In this document: positions 31,215 to 38,847 of the stretch, piece after piece
How positions within the stretch are numbered: the first letter of the stretch is position 1
How the letters are laid out: the number at the start of each line of letters is the position of its first letter
Virus record (IMG/VR): IMGVR_UViG_3300044825_002770
Location: 1-40,882 of that record
DNA length: 40,882 bases
Origin: a virus
Direction: 5' to 3' (one strand)
Made by a program: the position numbers and the translations under genes
The notes under the pieces: generated by a model
Seen by the model: only the letters and a program-made list of their open reading frames with translations
The model's database searches: none
What the model was told of the DNA's origin: nothing

Positions 31215-31372
31215 CGATACTACACACATGTATTACTATACGTATGTTTCTTTTTTTTCTCTACAAAGAGAGATGAATTTCACATTGTGGGATGGGATTG
31301 TGGGACAGCCTGTTTTGTTAAAGTTACATTTTTTTACTTGTCTTCCTGCCCGGTGTGTGCGAGTGTTCACAC

Positions 31373-31573
31373 ATGGGATTCACAAAGCTAGACCCGGCAC
31401 AATTGCCGGCAAAAAAAGAAGGATGGACGAAAGCAGAACTTGCAGCGCGTTACAAAACGTCTCTCAATGTTATAGCTGTCTGGTTTTCACGTCTGCGGAA
31501 AACGAAACAATACACTGTGGAGCGTGTGCGGACGCCTGACCGTTACATAGTGCGCAGAGCAAAGAAGAAATGA
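31373..31573 (+). CDS. Helix-turn-helix protein at head of late operon
   Basis: A 66-residue protein from the ATG at 31373; a GTG at 31355 is also open. WTKAELAARYKTSLNVIAVWFSRLRK looks like a helix-turn-helix, followed by a strand pair (QYTVERVRTPDRYIVRRAKKK) that would form a wing. It is basic, so DNA binding is likely. It may regulate the control region or take part in packaging. No ribosome site is obvious. It overlaps the next gene by ATGA. Confidence 0.6.
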   Translation: MGFTKLDPAQLPAKKEGWTKAELAARYKTSLNVIAVWFSRLRKTKQYTVERVRTPDRYIVRRAKKK

Positions 31574-31947
31574 AAGCGAAGCCGGAGAAAAAACAGAAGC
31601 GTTCTGAGCTTGAGATTTCTTTTGAAATCAATTTCGCGAAGAAGCTAAAGCGCGCGGGGTTCACCGTTGAGACTCAGTACGAGATTCCTGGGTATCTGTT
31701 TAAATACGATTTTTGTTTAACACGCTGCAGGATGCCCTACGGTGTGTACGATGAAATTTTACTTGAGATAGACGGCAACGGGCGCGGGCACACCACGGTA
31801 GCTGCCAGAGAGCGAGACGCGCGGAAGGGAAATGTTGCCGTGCAATGCGGGTACAGGTTTTTCCGCCTGACCGGAAAGCACTTTCAACGCGGGCTGCCGA
31901 CAAACTATGTTCATGAGTTAGTAGACTGGATTATCAAAGGACGGTAG
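31570..31947 (+). CDS. DUF559/VSR-like endonuclease
   Basis: A 125-residue protein with the DUF559-type PD-(D/E)XK pattern: an N-terminal helix (SELEISFEINFAKKLKRAGF), YEIPGYLFKYDFCL with the core Asp, ILLEIDGNGRGH with the Glu-x-Asp and His, then ERDARKGNVAVQCGYRFFRLTG. It could nick DNA, for example during packaging, recombination or mobility. It lies immediately before the small terminase. The catalytic residues appear intact. Confidence 0.7.
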   Translation: MKAKPEKKQKRSELEISFEINFAKKLKRAGFTVETQYEIPGYLFKYDFCLTRCRMPYGVYDEILLEIDGNGRGHTTVAARERDARKGNVAVQCGYRFFRLTGKHFQRGLPTNYVHELVDWIIKGR

Positions 31948-31950
31948 TAA

Positions 31951-32079
31951 ATGAAAAACGCTTTCAAATATGGCTTGACAGATGACGGGGTAGCCAGTGA
32001 AAACACTGGGAATGAAACGCAAAGGGAAACCACGCGGGGCACGCAATCTGCAGAACCTGAAGCCTTGGAAAAAAGGTGA
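31951..32079 (+). CDS. Very short ORF overlapping small terminase (possible leader)
   Basis: A 42-codon frame with AAAGGACGG about 8 bases before its ATG, 3 bases after the nuclease stop. It covers the start of the small terminase gene in another frame. The product (MKNAFKYGLTDDGVASENTG, then polar) shows no motif. It may be a leader that couples translation to the terminase start at 31997 or 32012, or it may be chance. Confidence 0.3.
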   Translation: MKNAFKYGLTDDGVASENTGNETQRETTRGTQSAEPEALEKR

Positions 32080-32368
32080 CCCGTCTCCTAACCCCGGCGG
32101 CCGTCCGAAGTTCGCTGCAATCTCTGCAGCCATGCGTCATATTTTGACGTTAACCGAACAGGAACGCCGTGATTTTGTTCCCGACACGCTGGCGGAGAAA
32201 ATCGCAATGACGCGCGTCATGCAGTCCGCATTGAAAGGCGGTTTGTCTGAAGCGCAGTTTGTCGCGGATCGCACAGAAGGGAAAGCCCTGTCAACGGTGC
32301 GTAGTGAAGTAGACTTGAAAGGATCACAGGTTGTGATTGACATTCTAAACCCGCCAGAGGAAAAATGA
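31997..32368 (+). CDS. Terminase small subunit candidate (DUF5681-like)
   Basis: A protein of 123 residues from the GTG at 31997, or 118 from the ATG at 32012. The basic block KPWKKGDPSPNPGGRPK is the DUF5681 signature, commonly found next to terminase genes. The rest is helical (AAISAAMRHILTLTEQERRDF; AMTRVMQSALKGGLSEAQFVADRTEGK). It would recognise the packaging start. A stop in its frame at 31991 limits the start. It overlaps the following small ORF by ATGA. Confidence 0.65.
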   Translation: MKTLGMKRKGKPRGARNLQNLKPWKKGDPSPNPGGRPKFAAISAAMRHILTLTEQERRDFVPDTLAEKIAMTRVMQSALKGGLSEAQFVADRTEGKALSTVRSEVDLKGSQVVIDILNPPEEK

Positions 32369-32535
32369 CGCAACCATTCAAAAAAGTTGTTCCAATATCT
32401 GGAAGGGGGAAAAGCCTATGCGCCGCGTCACAGGGTAGCCTAAAAGTGGCTAACGTTGAAAATCAAACTCCAAATGAACAAAGAGCCACAAAGACCGGCG
32501 GGACCAAACATCCCGCCGGTTTTCTTTTCGCATGA
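32365..32535 (+). CDS. 56-residue ORF linking small and large terminase genes
   Basis: The ATG at 32365 overlaps the small terminase stop (ATGA), with GAGGA just upstream. The TGA at 32533-32535 overlaps the ATG of the large terminase (ATGA). The protein (MTQPFKKVVPISGRGKSLCA, then polar, ending HPAGFLFA) has no known motif. The large terminase has no ribosome site of its own, so this ORF probably carries ribosomes to it. Its last third is the terminator-like hairpin at 32494. It may be a control leader more than a working protein. Confidence 0.6.
   Translation: MTQPFKKVVPISGRGKSLCAASQGSLKVANVENQTPNEQRATKTGGTKHPAGFLFA
32494..32528 (+). terminator. Terminator-like hairpin inside the coupling ORF
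   Basis: ACCGGCGGGA and TCCCGCCGGT form a perfect 10-bp stem with a 7-base loop, followed by TTTCTTTT. It ends 3 bases before the large terminase ATG. Ribosomes translating the 56-residue ORF would cover it, which suggests translation-dependent attenuation. It may instead act only as an RNA structure. Confidence 0.75.
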
Positions 32536-33797
32536 TCCTTAAAGCCTCAGTTCTCCCCAAGCAAGCGCAGTACATAAATTCGACCGCACCCGTGGCCATG
32601 TATAACGGCGGCGTGGGTGCGGGGAAGACGATAGCCGACGTTCTTCTTATCATCAAGCTCATGGTGGAGCATCCTGGCATTGACGTTCTGGCGTGTGCGC
32701 CTACCTATGCCATGCTACGGGATACGCTCATGCGCGAATTCAAAAAGTACTGTCCCGAGGTCTTGCTAGAGGATTTCAGAGAAGGTATTTACCCCGAAGC
32801 AGTTTTTCACGCGTCAGGCGGCAAACAGTCCACCGTCCGTTTTCGTTCATTCGACAATCCCGGAAAGCCGAAGGGTATCACTGTGGGCGCTGTGATATGC
32901 GATGAGGTCACGGAAATGCCGGAGGAAGTCCTTGACGAAATCTTGCGGCGTCTCCGTCAAAAGGGTATGCCGAATTATTTTCGCATGACCACGAACCCGG
33001 ACAGCAAGCTGCATTACATTTATCGGCGTTACGTCGAGCCCTGGGAGAAAGGGGAAGTCACGTCAGCCGATTTTGAGTACATCCATACTACGTCTTTTGA
33101 GAATTTCCTTTTGCCCGAGAATGCACTTGAGCAATTGCGCAAACTCGAAAAGCTCAGACCCGGTCATTACATGCGGTCGGTACTCGGCGAGTGGGGTGAT
33201 TTCCATGAAGACAGAATTGGAGCTTTCGAGGAAGTCCCGGCCTTTTCCACTATGTACCGGGTTGCATTTGTGGACACTTCGTATAGTGACCGCAAAGCGA
33301 CGGACAGAACTTCGGTGACGATTGTGGACTTTGTGCCGATTGCCGGCAAAGACAACAAGTACTGGCCGATTGAATTCACGGGGCAGAGCTGGGAGAAGTC
33401 CATCACGCACCCCGAGGTCATAAACGAAATGCTGCTGTTTCTTGACCGGTTCCATCCGATCGAAACGCAGCTTGAAAGCCAGCTCGGGGATAGCACACGC
33501 CTTTTCATAGACCGGTTCCGGGAAGCCGAAAAGCAATTGAAGCTGTCAGTCAAAAATCACTGGACAACCTACCACCAAACGCGTAACAAGCATGAAAGAA
33601 TCATGCTCAATGTCGCCGGCAACAAGGACCGAATCAAAGTTCTTTCCGGCACAGATGCGCATTATCTCAACTCCGTTGTGAACTACAAGAAGGGCGCACC
33701 GCATGAAGATGAAATTGATTCTCTTGCAGGTGCAATCGAACTGTGGCGCACATCGAAAGCGTTGAACGAATTTATCCGAAGGATGGAACGTAAATGA
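32532..33797 (+). CDS. terL: Terminase large subunit
   Basis: A 421-residue protein. The ATPase domain has Walker A GGVGAGKT (26-33), Walker B VICDE (121-125) and the coupling motif (MTTNPDS). The nuclease domain begins FVDTSYSDRKATDRTSV, continues with TQLESQLGD and ends with DEIDSLAGAIEL, supplying the acidic residues. It packages DNA through the portal and cuts it. No ribosome site precedes its ATG; the start overlaps the 56-residue ORF. The next gene overlaps by ATGA. Confidence 0.93.
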   Translation: MILKASVLPKQAQYINSTAPVAMYNGGVGAGKTIADVLLIIKLMVEHPGIDVLACAPTYAMLRDTLMREFKKYCPEVLLEDFREGIYPEAVFHASGGKQSTVRFRSFDNPGKPKGITVGAVICDEVTEMPEEVLDEILRRLRQKGMPNYFRMTTNPDSKLHYIYRRYVEPWEKGEVTSADFEYIHTTSFENFLLPENALEQLRKLEKLRPGHYMRSVLGEWGDFHEDRIGAFEEVPAFSTMYRVAFVDTSYSDRKATDRTSVTIVDFVPIAGKDNKYWPIEFTGQSWEKSITHPEVINEMLLFLDRFHPIETQLESQLGDSTRLFIDRFREAEKQLKLSVKNHWTTYHQTRNKHERIMLNVAGNKDRIKVLSGTDAHYLNSVVNYKKGAPHEDEIDSLAGAIELWRTSKALNEFIRRMERK

Positions 33798-34147
33798 AGC
33801 CAGAACGATTTGAGCAAATCCTGGAACGTAGAAAACAGCTAATGACAGCTGTGCTTTCGAGCAAAGCGAAAGAATACGCCAGCGACGTGGACCGCCTTCA
33901 AAATTTCTATGATGCTTCATTGCTGTTATACCCGGTGGAGCAGGAAGGCGACAGAGGCGCGCGTTCTCTGGCTGCGCTGTTGTTTATGACCAAACACGTG
34001 GTGTCCGTTTTTCAAATGGTGAAGTCCGGGAGCGGGTACACTCGTGAGCAGTGGGACGAAAAGTTAGGCGATCTTATTAACTACGTCGTTTTACTTGAGG
34101 CAACGTTAGAGGACGACGGTAGAATCGTATTCGAGGCGAAGTCATGA
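33794..34147 (+). CDS. Conserved phage helical protein (GDLINY, MazG-like at best)
   Basis: A 117-residue helical protein. The patterns SSKAKEYASDVDRLQNFYDAS and WDEKLGDLINYVVLLEATLED recur in small phage proteins of unknown role. The last recalls the end of MazG-like or DUF1599 proteins, but the complete ExxE-ExxD metal motif is not evident. ATGA overlaps tie it to terL and to the next gene. Nucleotide pyrophosphatase activity is only a guess. Confidence 0.55.
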   Translation: MKPERFEQILERRKQLMTAVLSSKAKEYASDVDRLQNFYDASLLLYPVEQEGDRGARSLAALLFMTKHVVSVFQMVKSGSGYTREQWDEKLGDLINYVVLLEATLEDDGRIVFEAKS

Positions 34148-34314
34148 CCGCACCGAAAATGCTTGAAGAGTTAGCCAGAAGGAATTTCAATTTCCAGATT
34201 GAATGCGCCGCCGGGAAATGGTGGTGGACATGCGGTTCAACGTCTACAGGCGAGTTTTCGTCTTTTGAGTTGTGCGTGATTGACCTTTATCAGTACGCGA
34301 TGAGGCCGCGCTGA
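34144..34314 (+). CDS. Small protein, unknown
   Basis: A 56-residue ORF with GAGG 7 bases before its ATG and an ATGA overlap with the preceding gene. The sequence has FNFQIECAAGKWWWTCGSTS and ends YQYAMRPR, aromatic and compact, plausible as a small beta protein. It is too short for family calls. The coupling and ribosome site support real translation. Confidence 0.6.
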   Translation: MTAPKMLEELARRNFNFQIECAAGKWWWTCGSTSTGEFSSFELCVIDLYQYAMRPR

Positions 34315-34440
34315 ATGGCCGCGTTCTGGCAAAAACTCTGGTCTGGTTACATTGTCTGGACCCCGTGTGTATCTACTCCTGTGTACTACTTGACGCCAGC
34401 CTGGAAAGTTGCGCGCGTACAGGGGAGGTCACCCACTTGA
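34315..34440 (+). CDS. Very small protein, unknown
   Basis: A 41-residue ORF whose ATG directly follows the prior TGA, with GAGG upstream. It is hydrophobic and aromatic (FWQKLWSGYIVWTP; VYYLTPAWKV). Its stop overlaps a TTG start of the next gene (TTGA). Its coding DNA contains the strong GGGGAGG site for that gene. It may be a membrane peptide or only a coupling ORF. Confidence 0.45.
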   Translation: MAAFWQKLWSGYIVWTPCVSTPVYYLTPAWKVARVQGRSPT

Positions 34441-34862
34441 AAACTCCCGAGCTGGTTTTCGGCGTAACGCCTGCCGAGTACAAAAAGAAAGGGCAGAAGA
34501 AATCGGTTAACGTTGCGGAAATCGCTGTTATTCAAGAGTACGGCACGGAGAAGATCCCGCCTCGCCCCGCATTCCGTCGCGGTCTTGAAGAAGGGGTCAA
34601 GGTTAACAAGAAGCTGATCGGCGCGCAGTTGAAAAATCTGGTCCAGCGTGCAGCACAGGGCCGCATGTCAGAGGTTCACCGCTCACTGGTTGTCATGCTG
34701 ACGCAGATTGGAAAAAGCGCGAAAGCGAAAACGAAAGAAATCATTCGCACCGGAGACGAGACACCAAACGCACCCGCAACGGTAGCGAAGAAAGGTTTCG
34801 ATCATCCGCTTTTTGAAACCGGGCTTTTGCTCGAACACGTAGATTACGAGGTCAAGAAATGA
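34437..34862 (+). CDS. HK97 gp10-like neck/minor virion protein
   Basis: A 141-residue protein from the TTG at 34437, chosen for the AGGGGAGG site 7 bases upstream; an open frame back to 34365 lacks one. The pattern AVIQEYGTEKIPPRPAFRRGLEE, then NAPATVAKKGFDHPLFETGLLLEHVDYEV, matches gp10/neck-type virion morphogenesis proteins: an early GxxxxPxRPF-like segment and a late TG-L segment. Usually this gene follows the capsid gene; here it precedes the portal. It overlaps the next gene by ATGA. Confidence 0.65.
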   Translation: MKTPELVFGVTPAEYKKKGQKKSVNVAEIAVIQEYGTEKIPPRPAFRRGLEEGVKVNKKLIGAQLKNLVQRAAQGRMSEVHRSLVVMLTQIGKSAKAKTKEIIRTGDETPNAPATVAKKGFDHPLFETGLLLEHVDYEVKK

Positions 34863-34990
34863 GCAGGAAACACAGACGCGAATTTACGCGTATGATGAAA
34901 GCCGCAATGAGAAGACGTCAGCGCGGATCAAAGGCCGGTGGTCCTTTCTGGGCAGGCAAAGAAGGAAAAGATTGGAGGTGGGCAGTTTGA
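34859..34990 (+). CDS. Small basic protein, unknown
   Basis: A 43-residue ORF with GAGG upstream and an ATGA overlap. It is very basic (MSRKHRREFTRMMKAAMRRR), then Gly/Trp-rich (GGPFWAGKEGKDWRWAV). Its 3' end contains the GGAGGTGGG site for the portal and overlaps the portal TTG. It may bind nucleic acid or merely couple translation. Confidence 0.5.
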   Translation: MSRKHRREFTRMMKAAMRRRQRGSKAGGPFWAGKEGKDWRWAV

Positions 34991-36705
34991 GCACGCGTAC
35001 CCTTTATGAAGCTTTGCCAGTTGCACAGCAGCTGGAAACCCTGCTAAGCGCAATCAAGGTTCTGAAAGATCTGCCGGTTACGAAGCTGGCAGAGAACAAA
35101 CGGCTTGTGTCTGAAATCAAGGCCGTGGTGAACGGCAAGGGCCTGACGCGTTTGATTAACGACATGCACAGGGATTATCTGGCAGCGCGTAACGTAGCGT
35201 CTAATGCGAAAGACGTGCCATTTGGCCCGGAGTCCCCTGAGTTTCTGCGTACCTTTGCCAGATACAAAATGGCGGCCCACAACGTTTTCACGAAGGGCCT
35301 GGGCGAAGATAAAACACATTACACACATCCCCTGACTTTGCAGGGTGCAACGGCGTTTAACGCCCCCGAGGCTGGCACCGCGTACGAAGAAAAACGCGCT
35401 GAGGCCGCGAAGCTGAAAGAAGCAAAAGAGTTTGAAGAAGTGTTTAACTCGATTTTTTCAGACAGGTCTTTGCAGATCGGTACCGCGTATGACCCTACAC
35501 GGATAGGGTCTTACATTGATTACAGCCCGTATATTTACAATTACCAGTACTATCTTTCAATCCCCACGCTTTCACAGACGATTGACAAACCGATTCAAAT
35601 TGCAACTCGGGCACCGGTAGACATTCAGTGTGAAGACGATGCGCTAGACGAATTGCTCACGAAGATTCTGAAGCGCACCCGCTTTGTCGAAAAGCTCCGC
35701 AGGTTTCTCTTGTTCTCGCACCTGTCCCCGCGCGGTGCCCTGCTTGTCCCGATCTTGAACAAGGACGATACAATTCGTTTCAACATCTTCAACGATACGC
35801 AATTTACGTATTCCACTGGCTACCAGTACAGCCGGCTCGATTTTCGGGATGACGGTAGCGATGGCGTAACGCAGGTTTTCTGTCTGGGCACGCTTCTGCG
35901 TAACGGAGTGACCGCGCACTTTCTATGCCCCGGTTTTGAGCCGTTATTCGCTATCGGTAAAAACCGTTTGTTCCAGTTGAAAGACGCTGCGGAAGCCGTA
36001 AACATCTATCTCTATACCGTCAAGGTGTTGTGCATCCGTGCGCAGATTCTCGTGCAGCAATGGGACGGCGAGGGGCAGAATGATACCATGATTCAGCGCC
36101 TTCGCGCATTGACTGAAGACATTGACTCTTCTCTATCTCTGTCTACGTCGGTGAAGATTCCCGCAGGCGCAAAGATGGACATTTTGAACAACAACTTTTC
36201 AGAAGGCTTTTCCAAAGTGTCCCCGATTATCAAAGAATATCAGGGCATGTTGTCCGGTGTAAGTTCTGATTTTTTCTATGGGTCAGACACCGCATACAGC
36301 GCAAACAGCTTCAACATTCACGCGACGCACCAGAATATCCGGTCAGAGATTCAGGAAGGCCAGATAGAACCCGCGCTGCGCTTTGTGGTAAACCAGTATC
36401 TGAAATTTGACAAACGCTTTGCGAAGTGGAAAGACAAGACAGACGAATTTGATTTAGAATTTGCCTCACTGTATGAGCCCACGGACTCGGAGAAAGCCGA
36501 CATTGAAGCGAAGCGGATTGACAACATAATCAAGATGGCCGGCTATCCTGAGCTTTCGGAAATTTTCAAGGATGAAAAAGTCCTGGGGAAAGACTACGTC
36601 CTTCCTGAGCCCGTAGCGCCGCCCACGAATACAGAGCCCCCGGCGGATGAAACACCGGATGCTGTGAAGCCCGCCAGTGGCGACATAACGCCCCCGCATG
36701 ATTGA
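34987..36705 (+). CDS. Portal protein (DUF1073-like)
   Basis: A 572-residue protein from the TTG at 34987, 7 bases after GGAGGTGGG. The ring-forming core is visible as PTLSQTIDKPIQIATRAPVDI, LLFSHLSPRGALLVPILN, the long helix around 340-400, and GMLSGVSSDFFYGSDTAYSANSF, which matches the portal signature of DUF1073-type proteins. The C-terminal 40 residues are Pro/Thr-rich and flexible. It forms the twelve-fold channel for DNA. Order after terL and before the Mu F-like gene agrees. The N-terminal 150 residues look like an extra helical domain. Confidence 0.85.
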   Translation: MSTRTLYEALPVAQQLETLLSAIKVLKDLPVTKLAENKRLVSEIKAVVNGKGLTRLINDMHRDYLAARNVASNAKDVPFGPESPEFLRTFARYKMAAHNVFTKGLGEDKTHYTHPLTLQGATAFNAPEAGTAYEEKRAEAAKLKEAKEFEEVFNSIFSDRSLQIGTAYDPTRIGSYIDYSPYIYNYQYYLSIPTLSQTIDKPIQIATRAPVDIQCEDDALDELLTKILKRTRFVEKLRRFLLFSHLSPRGALLVPILNKDDTIRFNIFNDTQFTYSTGYQYSRLDFRDDGSDGVTQVFCLGTLLRNGVTAHFLCPGFEPLFAIGKNRLFQLKDAAEAVNIYLYTVKVLCIRAQILVQQWDGEGQNDTMIQRLRALTEDIDSSLSLSTSVKIPAGAKMDILNNNFSEGFSKVSPIIKEYQGMLSGVSSDFFYGSDTAYSANSFNIHATHQNIRSEIQEGQIEPALRFVVNQYLKFDKRFAKWKDKTDEFDLEFASLYEPTDSEKADIEAKRIDNIIKMAGYPELSEIFKDEKVLGKDYVLPEPVAPPTNTEPPADETPDAVKPASGDITPPHD

Positions 36706-37390
36706 CATTTTTGAAAGACTCGCTCCCGCCTACGGGCGGGTTGTGCGCAAGCTGGCCCTTGATACATGGTACGACCGCGCGAGTGTAGACGAGTTTTTCA
36801 GGAAGGCCGATTATTTCCGACGGCGCTATGAATCCGAGCTTGCCGGGTATTTCAGAGACGCCGGCTATCGTTACAACCCGCGAAGAATTAAAGACCTTTC
36901 CCGGAGGTGGCTGCAAGATCAGATTCTGATCCCCCGGAAGCTGGTCACCCTGGCTGATATGAAAAAGGGCAAGCTCTTAGAGTTGCCCAAAATGAACGAA
37001 GACCAGCGTACGGAAGTTTTGCAGCTCATGCAGGGCGCGAAGATCGTCACAGAGGGAAAAGTTTCTCCTGTAATTTCGTTTGCTGATAACCTCGAAGCGC
37101 GTGCCGTGCAGATAGGTGAGGACGCCGCTTTTGAGCTGGGCCGGGATCTGAATTCCGACACAGTGCAGCAAAATTCCGACGTGTACCTGTGGAACACGCA
37201 GGAAGACAAGCAAGTGAGACCCACGCACCGGAAGCTTGCGCACAAGCGCTTTTCTTATCTGCACCCGCCCACCACAATCGACAAATACGGCAGGAAGCAC
37301 ACCGGCAACCCCGGCACGGATTGGGGGTGCCGTTGTTGGGAGACCGCAACCACCGGGAAACCCCTTCTGGATTTTGTGGCCAGAGAATAA
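36698..37390 (+). CDS. Minor head protein (SPP1 gp7 / Mu F-like)
   Basis: A 230-residue protein overlapping the portal end by 8 bases. The C-terminal part carries the Mu F/gp7 signature: YLWNTQEDKQVRPTHRKLAHK, then LHPPTTIDKYGRKHTGNPGTDWGCRCWETA. The two Cys and His positions are conserved in the family. These proteins enter the prohead with the portal and may be ejected. The N-terminal part is helical. It is typical between portal and protease genes. Confidence 0.85.
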   Translation: MIDIFERLAPAYGRVVRKLALDTWYDRASVDEFFRKADYFRRRYESELAGYFRDAGYRYNPRRIKDLSRRWLQDQILIPRKLVTLADMKKGKLLELPKMNEDQRTEVLQLMQGAKIVTEGKVSPVISFADNLEARAVQIGEDAAFELGRDLNSDTVQQNSDVYLWNTQEDKQVRPTHRKLAHKRFSYLHPPTTIDKYGRKHTGNPGTDWGCRCWETATTGKPLLDFVARE

Positions 37391-37512
37391 AATTTATAGT
37401 TGACACCAAACTTGCGGTGGGCTTTGGTTCGGGGGAATTGGTCCCGGAACTTCTGCCCACCATTTGTTATGCATTCGGGGTTCTGTCGGGCCTTGCAATC
37501 TTTCCGTATGTG

Positions 37513-38835
37513 ATGGCCCGCGCCGGGCTCGGTTTCAAAACCCTGAAAAAGCAAAAACTAAAACCCAGCCTCTGGCAGCGCACCTTTGGTGAAGCGCGTA
37601 ACGCGGCCGCCGCGGCCGCCGTGGTCAACGGTACCACAGACTACCAGAAAATAAAAACCGCAGAAATTGAAATTCCGGTTATCGCAGAAGACGTGCTAGT
37701 ATATCAGGGCGGGGAACTTGGTTCCGCGTACCCTGACGTTACCCGCCTTTTCTATTCCAAAGAAGCCATCTCAGACCCGGACTATCTGGAAACCGTGCAG
37801 CGCTCACCTCTGCAGGTGCAGACCCACGAGAAGAACACCAGCGAATTCAACCGGGGCGTTGATGGATGGCCGCTGTCTGCATGGTGGGACGAAGCGGAAC
37901 GCCGCGTCAAGGTGCGCGGGGTACTGCACGGAGAAGATAACGTCAGGTACGCGGAAGAAAATAGGAACCAGCCGAACTTTGGCACGTCTGCTTATATTAG
38001 CTTTCTGGAAATTGACCGCACTCCCGGAATTGCGCCTAACGGTAAACCCTATGACGCTGTAGTGCGCAAGGCCGTAAACAACCATATTGCGATTCTGCCA
38101 AACGTGAGAGACCCCAAAAATGTAATTCTGGCAATGAATGCCGTTAAGGAAGAAGCGAGCAACATGGATTTGAAAGAAGATGAAAAGTATACAATGGGTG
38201 ATTTACGCACCCCTATGAGCGCGGCAAGAATTCGTGAATTGCTGGACGATATAGAAAAACGCAGGGGGCCGCAAGCGAGGAAAGACGCGGAACGTACAGT
38301 CAGCCGCGCAAGAAAAACCCCTGTGGTACCATGGAACGCAGACAAAGCAAATGCAAATAACCAGGAGAAAAACATGGATTACGATGAATTCAAAGGCCAT
38401 ATGAACGCCTACGAAAAAGAGAAGGACTCAGAAAACCAGCTTGTGGACAAAGTCACAAACGCGGTCCTTGAAAAAATGAACGCGACGAAAAACGAAGACA
38501 AGCCGTCAGATGAAAAACCAGTAGAAGAGAAGAAAGAAGCCGGCAACGCTGACGAAAAACCACCTGAAGAAAAAAAGGAAGAGAAGGAAGAAGCGGCTAA
38601 CGCGCTGCCTTCTGAGTCTATGGTTAAGGATTTCTCTGACGCTCTGGGAATCCGTTTTGAAAATACCCCCACGCTCAAAGCTCTTGCGCTTGTCGCTGGT
38701 GTGAACAGCACGGGCTCCCCTGCGGAACTGATCGCCGCACTCAATGCAAAACGTGAAACGCTGAAACGCCCTGAGTCATCCGCCCAGAATTCCAGCGGTG
38801 CCGTTTCCATTGATGATCTCATCAAAAGCATGTAA
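37513..38835 (+). CDS. Prohead protease fused to scaffold (DUF2213-like)
   Basis: A protein of about 440 residues from the ATG at 37513. The frame is open to before 37390 but no good ribosome site fixes the start; TTG at 37438, GTG at 37417 or even ATA at 37387 are possible. The protease part has VQTHEKNTSEFNRGVDGWPLSAWW, then GTSAYISFLEID and GKPYDAVVRKAVNNHIAILPNVRD, matching DUF2213. After about 230, a KE-rich segment (EEKKEAGNADEKPPEEKKEE) and a helical end (ELIAALNAKRETLKR) fit a scaffold domain. Confidence 0.75.
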   Translation: MARAGLGFKTLKKQKLKPSLWQRTFGEARNAAAAAAVVNGTTDYQKIKTAEIEIPVIAEDVLVYQGGELGSAYPDVTRLFYSKEAISDPDYLETVQRSPLQVQTHEKNTSEFNRGVDGWPLSAWWDEAERRVKVRGVLHGEDNVRYAEENRNQPNFGTSAYISFLEIDRTPGIAPNGKPYDAVVRKAVNNHIAILPNVRDPKNVILAMNAVKEEASNMDLKEDEKYTMGDLRTPMSAARIRELLDDIEKRRGPQARKDAERTVSRARKTPVVPWNADKANANNQEKNMDYDEFKGHMNAYEKEKDSENQLVDKVTNAVLEKMNATKNEDKPSDEKPVEEKKEAGNADEKPPEEKKEEKEEAANALPSESMVKDFSDALGIRFENTPTLKALALVAGVNSTGSPAELIAALNAKRETLKRPESSAQNSSGAVSIDDLIKSM

Positions 38836-38847
38836 GGAGAAAAAAGA

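Larger units (their letters stand above)
30756..31305. repeat. TCCCACAA iteron array
   Basis: Exact copies of TCCCACAA stand at 30756, 30764, 30947, 31165 and 31173. Its reverse complement TTGTGGGA stands at 31053, 31285 and 31298. Degenerate copies occur at 30939 (TCCCAGAA), 31181 (TCCCATAA) and 30875-30884 (GGGATTGTGGA in the other sense). Units are tandem without spacing at 30756, 30939 and 31165. Such arrays are typical of initiator or repressor binding. Confidence 0.9.
30578..31372. other. Non-coding control/origin region
   Basis: 795 bases between divergent operons without a convincing gene. One 89-codon frame (30744-31013) runs across the repeats and has no ribosome site. The region holds direct and inverted copies of TCCCACAA, a 20-bp palindrome, an AT-only inverted repeat, and near the left end the 16-mer AAAATAATATTTTTTT shared with 15593-15608. 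Base composition is much more AT-rich than elsewhere, notably at 31155-31260. It is the best candidate for origin and for the promoters of both operons. Confidence 0.7.

Noticed and set aside
30756-31305. CRISPR array
   Set aside because: Repeats are only 8 bases, lie in both orientations and have irregular spacing; no Cas genes apart from a Cas4-like phage nuclease.
37189-37512. Long upstream part of the protease/scaffold frame as coding
   Set aside because: It overlaps the Mu F-like gene, whose C-terminal signature proves the other frame; only the part after 37390 could be real.
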